From Patescibacteria group bacterium UBA6023 (GTDB lineage Bacteria; Patescibacteriota; Minisyncoccia; Phycocordibacterales; UBA6899): 9,113 bases of DNA. The stretch covers positions 1-9,113 of the forward strand of contig DIZR01000030.1 of assembly GCA_002429425.1 (NCBI GenBank). The letters are read 5' to 3'. The stretch's first letter is position 1. Each line of letters opens with the position of its first letter. Positions 1 through 5,470 of the stretch are shown here, one piece after another. The position numbers and the translations under genes were made by a program. Below the pieces are notes generated by a model, which saw nothing but the letters and a program-made list of their open reading frames with translations, was not told the DNA's origin and did not search any database.

Positions 1-30
1 TCGGCAGCGTCAGATGTGTATAAGAGACAG
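1..30 (+). other. Nextera sequencing adapter remnant (Tn5 mosaic end)
   Basis: These 30 bases match the 3' part of the Illumina Nextera read-1 adapter. Positions 12-30 are the 19-base Tn5 mosaic end, AGATGTGTATAAGAGACAG. Genomic sequence starts at 31. This is leftover library adapter at a contig end, not a natural transposon: no transposase or inner repeat is present. It adds six false residues (LSLIHI) and a false TGA stop (12-10, minus strand) to the first gene. Confidence 0.97.
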
Positions 31-975
31 AGTAAGGAGTCCTTCTTGTGCACCGACATACTGCACGACTGACATCGAACTTATCGGTCCCCATTGTAGT
101 GCGGTCTCAAGTGGTAGTCCAAGCGCGAGTGCGACGGTGAGCGTTGAGGCAAATGCATCACCTGCGCCAGTGCGTTCATAGGGAGGTTTTGGATCAGGGT
201 AGGGTGGCATGAAAAATGATTTCCCGCTCCGCGCATCATACGCATAGGCACCCTTCGGTCCGTCCGTGATAACGGAAATTTTCGGTCCGAGTGCCGACAT
301 CATTTTTGGAAGCTTGCCGGGATTTCCTTCTGTAGTCTTTAATATGATGCGTGCTTCCTCAACATTACAGAAAAATATTTCGGTGTGTGCATAGAGTTCT
401 TTGAGCGTCTCTGCGCCAAGCTTGATTTGGAATGTGCCGGGTTGAAACGCGAGCTTCACTGTGGGGTGTAGTGCGAGATATGCAGAAATTTCTTTATGGT
501 ACTCGAGTGAATTTTCTCCAACGGAACTGAAGTACATCCAGCGTGGTGTACCAAAATCAGGAAGTTTATAATCGTATTCTTCATGTTTGATAAGTATGGT
601 GCGCTCTGCTCTGTGCCAGAGAACATAATGGTAATTTGATACTTTGTCAGGGTGTACTCGAATAAAATTTCCCGCAACACTATTTTTACCCAGTTCGGCA
701 ATTATTTCTTTTCCCTGGTCATCACCGCCGACATCTGAGACAAGTGCCGCTTTGAGTCCCAAGCGTGACGCAGATACCGCTGCATTTGCGGAATTTCCCA
801 CACCAGCAATAACCTTTGCAAATTCATAGGGTATCTTTGCGCCATTGACGAGGCAAAGCTCTTCATCGACATTACCCTGTGCGTCTTCGGTGTGCATCAC
901 GCTTGCTTGTGCAATGCGAATAAACGCATCAGTTACCGTATCTCCAACCGCAATAAAATCGTATTCTTGTTCCAT
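31..975 (-). CDS. PfkB/ribokinase-family carbohydrate or nucleoside kinase, 3' end truncated
   Basis: The gene encodes a predicted cytoplasmic ATP-dependent kinase of the PfkB (ribokinase) family, which phosphorylates a sugar, sugar phosphate or nucleoside. 315 native codons are present. The N-terminal strand carries VGDTVTD, a substrate-side VGNSANAA segment lies near residue 60, ITDGPKGAYAYD precedes the ATP site, and the family signature TGAGDAF is at residues 269-275 with the likely catalytic base Asp273. The last native codon is at 33-31. Beyond that the frame runs into sequencing adapter, so the true C-terminus is missing, probably only a few residues given a usual length of about 300-330. 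The ATG at 975-973 fits the family start, and no Shine-Dalgarno precedes it. It is divergent from a class I aldolase gene, which suggests a role in sugar-phosphate metabolism. The substrate cannot be read from the sequence: 6-phosphofructokinase, ribokinase-like and nucleoside kinase roles all remain possible. Confidence 0.9.
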
Positions 976-1001
976 AAAATAATGATGATTATGTGTGGAA
1001 T

Positions 1002-1010
1002 ATTATAGCA
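1002..1010 (-). promoter_or_regulatory. Extended -10 promoter for the PfkB kinase gene
   Basis: On the minus strand this reads TGCTATAAT, a consensus extended -10. Transcription would start near 995, giving a leader of about 20 bases with no Shine-Dalgarno before the ATG at 975. No convincing -35 is visible. It lies back to back with the aldolase promoter at 1028-1036. Confidence 0.65.
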
Positions 1011-1027
1011 TTTCATTTACGGTTATG

Positions 1028-1036
1028 TGCTATACT
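1028..1036 (+). promoter_or_regulatory. Extended -10 promoter for the class I aldolase gene
   Basis: The sequence reads TGCTATACT, with hexamer TATACT at 1031-1036. Exactly 8 bases separate the hexamer from the ATG at 1045, so transcription should begin at or within two bases of the start codon, giving a leaderless mRNA. The -35 region is weak. This placement is one reason to choose ATG 1045 over the in-frame GTG at 1027, which would lie upstream of the transcript start. Confidence 0.6.
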
Positions 1037-1044
1037 TTCTCCAT

Positions 1045-2088
1045 ATGAATGAACAAATACTTAAAACTACCGCGAAATATCTTGTTGCGGATGGAAAGGG
1101 AATACTCGCCGCAGATGAATCAACGGCAAGTGCGAATAAGCGTTTTGCGCTTGTACATGTTGATGAGACGGAGGAAAATCGTCGTGCGTATCGTGAGATT
1201 CTCATTACCACACCCGAAGCGCGAGGAATACTTTCCGGGATTATTTTTTATGATGAGACGTTTTGGCAATCAACAGCAGATGGAAAATCATTCATTAGCT
1301 ACTGTGTGGATGCGGGAATACTTCCAGGAATTAAGGTTGATGAGGGGCTTGTTGAACTTCCGGGGTTTCCAGGTGAGAAAATTACCAAGGGTCTCGATGC
1401 GCTTCCTCCTCGAATGGAGAAGTATCGTGATGCAGGAGCAAAGTTTGCAAAATGGCGCGCAGTGATAGCGATTGGTCCTGGGACTCCGACTGACGAACTT
1501 ATTCGCGCGAACGCATTTATTCTCGCTCGTTATGCACGTATTTGCCAGGATTACGATATCGTTCCCATTGTTGAACCAGAAGTACTTTTTGATGGTACGC
1601 ACACAATCGAAGAGTGTGATGCCGTAATGGTTCGTGTGTATGACACGCTCTTTGCCTTCATGAAAGAACTTCGCGTGTATCTTCCTGGTGCAATACTGAA
1701 GACGAGTATGGTTATTCCCGGAAAGGATTCAGGTATTGCCATGGATCCAAAAGACGTTGCCGAGCGGACGGTGCGTGCCCTCCACGATCATGTTCCACAT
1801 GAACTTGGTGGCGTGGTATTCCTCTCGGGTGGACAGACTCCCACACAAGCATTTTTGAATCTCGACGCGATTGCAAAGAAGAGTCCACATCCGTGGGGTG
1901 TGACATTTTCTTTTTCACGCGCATTGCAAGATCCTGTGCTCAAGTACTGGTCCGAGCATCGTAATGATACAAATGGAGCGATGGACGTTTTTGCGCACCA
2001 ATTGAAGATTGCGGTCGATGCACGTAATGGCAAACTTGAAACGAGCGCACTAGGTGATGACTTTGTTTCAGGAAGTCAGGACTTATAA
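1045..2088 (+). CDS. Class I fructose-bisphosphate aldolase
   Basis: Cytoplasmic glycolytic/gluconeogenic enzyme that reversibly splits fructose 1,6-bisphosphate into dihydroxyacetone phosphate and glyceraldehyde 3-phosphate through a lysine Schiff base. The 347 residues cover the full class I (animal/plant-type) fold. GILAADEST at 19-27 carries Asp24, KWR at 136-138 carries Lys136, VEPEV at 176-180 carries the general-acid glutamates 177 and 179, GAILKTSMV at 215-223 carries Lys219 as the Schiff-base lysine, and the phosphate-binding SGGQ is at 261-264. All key residues are in place, so it should be active and metal independent. ATG 1045 was chosen because MNEQILKTTAKYLVADGKGILAADES-type starts fit the family and the promoter sits just upstream. 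The end of the gene overlaps a promoter for the next gene. It is divergent from a PfkB-family kinase. The C-terminus ends in SGSQDL and lacks the usual terminal tyrosine of the animal enzymes. Confidence 0.95.
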   Translation: MNEQILKTTAKYLVADGKGILAADESTASANKRFALVHVDETEENRRAYREILITTPEARGILSGIIFYDETFWQSTADGKSFISYCVDAGILPGIKVDEGLVELPGFPGEKITKGLDALPPRMEKYRDAGAKFAKWRAVIAIGPGTPTDELIRANAFILARYARICQDYDIVPIVEPEVLFDGTHTIEECDAVMVRVYDTLFAFMKELRVYLPGAILKTSMVIPGKDSGIAMDPKDVAERTVRALHDHVPHELGGVVFLSGGQTPTQAFLNLDAIAKKSPHPWGVTFSFSRALQDPVLKYWSEHRNDTNGAMDVFAHQLKIAVDARNGKLETSALGDDFVSGSQDL

Positions 2089-2090
2089 TT
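2063..2090 (+). promoter_or_regulatory. Promoter TTGTTT-16-TATAAT for the LamG protein gene
   Basis: The -35 TTGTTT is at 2063-2068 and the perfect -10 TATAAT at 2085-2090, with a 16-base spacer. It lies inside the last codons and stop of the aldolase gene. The predicted start near 2097 gives a leader of about 32 bases, which contains AAGGA and a seven-codon upstream reading frame. Confidence 0.55.
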
Positions 2091-2108
2091 TATACGATTT
2101 AAGGATTT

Positions 2109-2132
2109 ATGAGAATAAAATTATACCTATGA
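2109..2132 (+). promoter_or_regulatory. Possible seven-codon leader ORF overlapping the next start codon
   Basis: ATG at 2109 opens a frame encoding MRIKLYL that ends in TGA at 2130-2132, overlapping the ATG at 2129-2131 of the LamG gene in an ATGA arrangement. AAGGA at 2101-2105 lies 3 bases before the leader ATG, closer than a normal Shine-Dalgarno. The layout would permit translational coupling, but so short a frame can arise by chance in AT-rich leader sequence. Confidence 0.25.
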
Positions 2133-3448
2133 ACTTACAAAAAATAGCAACAATATTTACCGTTTTCGGGTTTGCGATGATTGCCCACACTGCATTTGCT
2201 GCAACGAACGATTATACGAATTATTGGGCGTTCGATGATGCGATGGGACAAAGTGTCGGAGATACTGGTGGGCAAAATGGGATTATGACGGGAAGTTCAA
2301 CGGGATTTGGTTGGACATCAGGAAAAGTGGGAACCGCACTTGCGCTTGATGGACTTACTGGAGAGGGAGTCGCTCTTCCCGATGGGTTTTTGACGGGAGG
2401 TCAGGGTACCATTTCTGTGTGGTTTAAGATAAATGAGCTGTCGAGTCAAAATATTATTTTTTCTGGAAAATCAACAACTGATAATAATGTTTACGCACTA
2501 CTTTCGATTGACTCGGATGGACGTCCACAGTTTCAGTATCGCGCGAATTCAGGCGCAAATGATCAAAAGGCACAAGGAACAAAAATATTAAATAAAAATG
2601 AATGGTACAATCTCATTTTCACTGCCAATGGTCAAACATACAAAATGTATATTAACGGCGAAGAGCTTTTTGTTGCGGGCGCAAATAATGGTCGTTGGTT
2701 TCCTGAGATAACTAATCAAACATTGTCATACCGTATCGGTAAGTCCGAAGCATCTCCACTTTCTGGGTCATGGAATGGCATATTGGATGAGTTGCGTATT
2801 TATAATCGCGCAATTACCCGAGATGAAGTTCTTGCGCTTTATCAAGAGGGGAATGTGGGTATTCCTGCGGTTCCGATTGCGATTCGTCCTGTCGCAACAC
2901 TCTCTGTCTCAAGTGACCATATTCTCTTCGGAGGATCGGCTACATTGAACTGGACTGCGACAAAGGTGAAGAGTTGTACGGCAAGTGGGAGTTGGTCGGG
3001 CAACGTCGACTTGAGTGGTACGCAAACATTCACCGCACTCGGCAGTAATGCGACATATACCCTTACTTGCATCGGTGAGGGCGGCTCGGTAAGCAAAACG
3101 GTACAGGTGTATGTTGGTGGAGAGCAAGCAAAGGTTGCATCAAGCACTCTTCCTGCGGTAGGGACACTTACGTTTATCGATATCACTCCACGAAACCCTG
3201 CGCAATCAAGCGACGCAACGCTAGCCACCCCATTCAGCCATAATCTCTCGGTGGGAGTACGCAGTGAAGATGTCAAAAGACTTCAGCTCCTACTTATTCA
3301 ACAAGGATTCCTCGCAGATGGACTCTCGACCGGCTACTTCGGACAATTCACCAAATCTGCAGTGGTAAAATTCCAGACAAAATACGGACTTCCAACAACG
3401 GGCTATTTCGGTCCGATGACCAGAGCAAAGATCAATACAATTAAGTAA
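2129..3448 (+). CDS. Secreted LamG-like / Ig-like / peptidoglycan-binding protein
   Basis: Predicted exported surface or wall protein of 439 residues. A signal peptide spans about 1-24, with hydrophobic core IATIFTVFGFAMIA and an AFA cleavage site. A LamG (concanavalin A-like) domain spans about 28-241 and ends with the typical GILDELRIYNRAITRDEV block; this fold usually binds carbohydrate or protein ligands. An Ig-like segment follows at about 255-329, with Cys283 and Cys314 placed to form a disulfide. After a low-complexity Ser/Ala/Pro linker comes a peptidoglycan-binding domain type 1 at about 372-436, with two TGYFG turns (401-405 and 424-428). No catalytic domain is seen, so the likely role is a wall-attached ligand-binding or adhesive protein; that role is inferred. 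The start at ATG 2129 is set by the signal peptide; the upstream in-frame extension from 2054 overlaps the aldolase gene and would bury the signal sequence. Confidence 0.88.
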   Translation: MNLQKIATIFTVFGFAMIAHTAFAATNDYTNYWAFDDAMGQSVGDTGGQNGIMTGSSTGFGWTSGKVGTALALDGLTGEGVALPDGFLTGGQGTISVWFKINELSSQNIIFSGKSTTDNNVYALLSIDSDGRPQFQYRANSGANDQKAQGTKILNKNEWYNLIFTANGQTYKMYINGEELFVAGANNGRWFPEITNQTLSYRIGKSEASPLSGSWNGILDELRIYNRAITRDEVLALYQEGNVGIPAVPIAIRPVATLSVSSDHILFGGSATLNWTATKVKSCTASGSWSGNVDLSGTQTFTALGSNATYTLTCIGEGGSVSKTVQVYVGGEQAKVASSTLPAVGTLTFIDITPRNPAQSSDATLATPFSHNLSVGVRSEDVKRLQLLLIQQGFLADGLSTGYFGQFTKSAVVKFQTKYGLPTTGYFGPMTRAKINTIK

Positions 3449-3472
3449 TCGTAGACTCTTGGTCCGTCGTCG

Positions 3473-3482
3473 TTCGATCGAA
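3473..3482. repeat. Ten-base perfect palindrome in intergenic DNA
   Basis: TTCGATCGAA reads the same on both strands and lies 25 bases after the LamG gene. It could be a small operator or the core of a weak hairpin. No loop is available, so it is more plausible as DNA than as an RNA structure. A chance palindrome is quite possible. Confidence 0.3.
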
Positions 3483-3498
3483 ATGGAAGTGAAGACAT

Positions 3499-3524
3499 CT
3501 CCGTTCCTCCCCAACTAGACGGAG
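3499..3524 (+). terminator. Weak hairpin after the LamG gene, doubtful terminator
   Basis: CTCCGT (3499-3504) pairs with ACGGAG (3519-3524) across a 14-base loop, followed by an AT-rich stretch that is not a T-run. This may end the LamG transcript, but the stem is short and the U-tract is missing. The rest of the 107-base gap holds only AT-rich sequence leading to the next start codon, including a TATTAT at 3546-3551 that is a poor promoter candidate. Confidence 0.3.
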
Positions 3525-3555
3525 TAATAATTATTTATTAATACATATTATTCTA

Positions 3556-4527
3556 ATGCCAACGATTTACGTTACACGTCGCATTCCGGAGCTCGGACTT
3601 TCGATGCTCCGCGAGAAGGGGTTTACACTCGATATCAGCGAAAAGGACGGAGTGCTTACAAAAGAAGAATTGCTCGGTGCATTGCGCGCAAAGCCGTATG
3701 ACGGAGTGCTCTCACTTTTAACAGACACAATTAATGGTGAAGTGTTCGATGCGGTACCAACCGCAAAGATTTTCGCAAATTATGCAGTCGGATTTAATAA
3801 CATCAATCTTCCTGATGCAAAAGAGCGCGGAATAATGATTACGAATACTCCAGGTACACTTACGAATACGGTCGCAGAACATACTATGGCACTTATTCTT
3901 GCCGCAGTAACACGTACGGTTGAAGGAGACAGACTTACGCGCGCGGGAAAATATAAAGGATGGGGACCAATGATGCTCCTCGGGATGGATCTTGCCGGAA
4001 AGACACTCGGCATACTTGGTGCGGGCCGCATCGGCTCACGTCTTGCGTATCATGCGAAGAAAGGCTTCGATATGGATATTATCTATTATGATGTGAAGCA
4101 AAATCTTGATTTTGAACGTGAAACTGGTGCGCGTTTCTGTGCAACTACTGAAGAGGTATTGAGAGATGCTGATGTCGTTTCTGTTCATGTGCCGCTTCTT
4201 GATTCAACGAAACATCTTATTAATGCAGCACGTTTAAAAATGATGAAACCAACCGCATATCTCGTGAATACCTCACGTGGCCCCGTTATTGATGAGGTTG
4301 CACTCATTGAAGCATTACGTGCGAAGACGATTGCCGGAGCAGCTATCGATGTATATGAAAATGAACCCGTGCTCACACTTGGGCTTACTGAACTGGAGAA
4401 TGTTATTATCACTCCGCACATTGCTTCCGCATCGGTTCCCACGCGAGATGGAATGGCAAAACTTGCCGCAGATAATCTTATCGCTTTTTTTGCTGGTGAG
4501 ACACCTCCGAATGTTGTTCCTATGTAG
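3556..4527 (+). CDS. D-isomer-specific 2-hydroxyacid dehydrogenase (glyoxylate/hydroxypyruvate reductase-like)
   Basis: Cytoplasmic NAD(P)H-dependent oxidoreductase that interconverts a 2-keto acid and its D-2-hydroxy acid. The 323 residues are full length for the family. The substrate-binding domain has NYAVGFNNIN (75-84) and NTPGTLTNTVAEHTMALIL (97-115). The Rossmann domain has GILGAGRIG, with the dinucleotide motif at 155-160, and an acidic Asp179 after the second strand that favours NAD. Catalytic residues are Arg241 in NTSRGPVID, Glu270 in YENEP and His288 in TPHIAS, so the triad is complete. The closest functional look-alikes are glyoxylate/hydroxypyruvate/glycerate dehydrogenases, but lactate or phosphoglycerate roles cannot be excluded; no regulatory ACT domain is present. 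The start ATG has no Shine-Dalgarno. It stands alone between hairpin structures rather than in an evident operon. Confidence 0.92.
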   Translation: MPTIYVTRRIPELGLSMLREKGFTLDISEKDGVLTKEELLGALRAKPYDGVLSLLTDTINGEVFDAVPTAKIFANYAVGFNNINLPDAKERGIMITNTPGTLTNTVAEHTMALILAAVTRTVEGDRLTRAGKYKGWGPMMLLGMDLAGKTLGILGAGRIGSRLAYHAKKGFDMDIIYYDVKQNLDFERETGARFCATTEEVLRDADVVSVHVPLLDSTKHLINAARLKMMKPTAYLVNTSRGPVIDEVALIEALRAKTIAGAAIDVYENEPVLTLGLTELENVIITPHIASASVPTRDGMAKLAADNLIAFFAGETPPNVVPM

Positions 4528-4574
4528 TGTGCCGATTTTCGATAAGTAATACGTGTGCTCATTCAAAAATCCTT

Positions 4575-4600
4575 ACAAACACCCTCAATGGGGTGTTTGT
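4575..4600 (+). terminator. Perfect 10-bp hairpin after the dehydrogenase gene
   Basis: ACAAACACCC (4575-4584) pairs perfectly with GGGTGTTTGT (4591-4600) around a six-base loop. The location, 47 bases after the stop codon, suits an intrinsic terminator, but no U-tract follows on the plus strand. A T-run does follow on the opposite strand (complement of 4565-4569), where no gene needs it. The hairpin ends two bases before a candidate -35 element for bL25, so it may also insulate that promoter. Confidence 0.55.
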
Positions 4601-4601
4601 G

Positions 4602-4629
4602 TTGATATTGAAGAAAGCATATTTATAAT
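4602..4629 (+). promoter_or_regulatory. Candidate promoter P1 for bL25 (TTGATA-16-TATAAT)
   Basis: TTGATA at 4602-4607 and a perfect TATAAT at 4624-4629 are separated by 16 bases. Transcription would start near 4636, directly at the first base of the 12-bp inverted repeat, giving a leader of about 90 bases before the bL25 start codon. Confidence 0.55.
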
Positions 4630-4636
4630 TATTAAA

Positions 4637-4666
4637 CATATGTACAAACAAGCTTTTGTACATATG
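4637..4666 (+). repeat. Perfect 12-bp inverted repeat in the bL25 leader
   Basis: CATATGTACAAA (4637-4648) is repeated in perfect inverse at 4655-4666 around a six-base loop. From P1 it would be the very 5' end of the mRNA, where a hairpin can protect against decay or act as a protein-binding leader. As DNA it would also suit a dimeric regulator, because it lies just upstream of the P2 -35. The sequence cannot decide between these roles. Confidence 0.7.
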
Positions 4667-4670
4667 CGGA

Positions 4671-4699
4671 TTGCATTTAATCGTATCGCCTGCTATTGT
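4671..4699 (+). promoter_or_regulatory. Candidate promoter P2 for bL25 (TTGCAT-17-TGcTATTGT)
   Basis: TTGCAT is at 4671-4676, the spacer is 17 bases, and TATTGT at 4694-4699 is extended by TG at 4691-4692. The start would be near 4706, giving a leader of about 22 bases. The same TTG-17-extended -10 layout occurs upstream of bL31 and uS2, which supports it as a real promoter. Confidence 0.5.
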
Positions 4700-4716
4700 G
4701 TCCCCATTACACAATA
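4694..4716. repeat. 8-bp inverted repeat over the P2 -10 and start site
   Basis: TATTGTGT (4694-4701) and ACACAATA (4709-4716) are perfect inverted repeats separated by seven bases. The left arm covers the P2 -10 hexamer and the centre coincides with the predicted start point, a classic position for a repressor operator. In transcripts from P1 it could instead form a hairpin 11 bases before the bL25 ATG. Confidence 0.5.
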
Positions 4717-4727
4717 ATTTTTCGATT

Positions 4728-5369
4728 ATGATAACGCTAAACGTAGAAGTGCGCGACGTGAAAGTAAATCCAAAAATGATCAGAAGGGGTGGTAGTATCC
4801 CTGCGGTCTTTTACGGACCTTCCAACCAGGCGACCTCGATTTCAGTAAATAAGATTGCGTTCACGAAGGCATATCAGGAGGCCGGTCAGTCGGCAATTAT
4901 TTCGTTGAAAACTCCAACGGGAGTGATTGATGCAATTATTCATGATGTCGCCCTCGATCCTGTTATTGGCGACCCTATTCACGCGGATTTTTACATTGTT
5001 GCAAAAGATCACAAAATTGAAGTTGACGTTCCTGTCGAATTTGTTGGTGTGGCCCCCGCGGAAAAGCTTGGTGGTATTGTCATGAAGTTGATGCACGAAA
5101 TCCGTATCGAAGCGCTTCCGGGAAAACTTCCCCAGCACTTCGTTGTTGACCTCTCTAAACTTGTTACAATGGAGAGTCAGATTTCTGTCGCTGATATTGT
5201 CCTAGGTGATGGCGTGCGCGCACTTGTGGAACTTACTGAGGTTGTCGCAGGTATGACAACACCACAGGAAGAAGAAGAGACAACTGCAGGTCCTATCGAC
5301 ATGTCAGCAATTGAGGTTGTGAAGAAGGGTAAGAAGGAAGAGGAAGAGGAAGTTGCAGAGAACGCATAG
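4728..5369 (+). CDS. rplY: Large-subunit ribosomal protein bL25 (long form, Ctc/TL5 type)
   Basis: Component of the 50S ribosomal subunit that binds 5S rRNA at the central protuberance. The 213 residues give the long two-domain form. The N-terminal 5S-binding domain is about 1-92, with RRGGSIPAVFYG (19-30) and DPIHADFYIV (82-91). The C-terminal beta-rich domain is about 93-178, with KIEVDVPVEFVGVAP and the LPQHFVVDLSKL segment. A charged tail at about 179-213 is rich in glutamate and lysine. ATG 4728 was chosen because MITLNVEVRD aligns with the usual start; the in-frame TTG at 4656 adds unrelated residues and lies inside the inverted repeat. No Shine-Dalgarno is visible. Two candidate promoters and two inverted repeats precede it. 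Autogenous control of this gene is known in E. coli, so a leader-based control is plausible but not shown. A terminator follows. Confidence 0.95.
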   Translation: MITLNVEVRDVKVNPKMIRRGGSIPAVFYGPSNQATSISVNKIAFTKAYQEAGQSAIISLKTPTGVIDAIIHDVALDPVIGDPIHADFYIVAKDHKIEVDVPVEFVGVAPAEKLGGIVMKLMHEIRIEALPGKLPQHFVVDLSKLVTMESQISVADIVLGDGVRALVELTEVVAGMTTPQEEEETTAGPIDMSAIEVVKKGKKEEEEEVAENA

Positions 5370-5407
5370 TCTCTCAACTCACATTTATCACATTACTTGT
5401 GAGCAGG

Positions 5408-5435
5408 GCACCCATTTTTATGGGCGCTTTTGTTT
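5408..5435 (+). terminator. Intrinsic terminator after bL25
   Basis: GCACCCA (5408-5414) pairs with TGGGCGC (5421-5427) with one A-C mismatch and a six-base loop, followed by TTTTGTTTT starting at 5428. A smaller stem, CTCACA (5378-5383) with TGTGAG (5398-5403), lies just upstream. The U-tract also supplies the -35 of the next promoter. Confidence 0.75.
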
Positions 5436-5458
5436 TCGTCACACATGCGCGGTATAAT
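5430..5458 (+). promoter_or_regulatory. Promoter TTGTTT-17-TATAAT for the transglycosylase gene
   Basis: The -35 TTGTTT at 5430-5435 lies in the T-run of the bL25 terminator, followed by a 17-base spacer and a perfect TATAAT at 5453-5458. The predicted start near 5465 leaves only about six bases before the ATG at 5471, too few for a Shine-Dalgarno. Confidence 0.7.
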
Positions 5459-5470
5459 TGTTCTATTGAT

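Noticed and set aside
12..30. Tn5 mosaic end as evidence of a natural transposon
   Set aside because: It continues into the Nextera adapter to the window edge, with no transposase or target duplication; it is a library artefact.
1027..1044. GTG start adding MLYFLH to the aldolase
   Set aside because: It overlaps the -10 element and lies before the predicted transcript start; ATG 1045 matches the family.
2842..3276. 144-residue minus-strand reading frame opposite the LamG gene
   Set aside because: Antisense of a gene with a clear signal peptide and domains; no promoter or family resemblance.
4185..4562. 125-residue minus-strand reading frame opposite the dehydrogenase
   Set aside because: Antisense shadow covering the catalytic Arg/Glu/His region of the real gene.
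4656..4727. TTG start extending bL25 by 24 residues
   Set aside because: It lies within the inverted repeat; the added residues do not resemble bL25, which fits from ATG 4728.
4528..4727. tRNA or CRISPR repeat in the hairpin-rich gap
   Set aside because: The repeats are three different single inverted repeats, not direct repeats with spacers, and no cloverleaf with a T-loop motif can be formed.
5399..5470. GTG start extending the transglycosylase by 24 residues
   Set aside because: It crosses the terminator and promoter and would displace the signal peptide.
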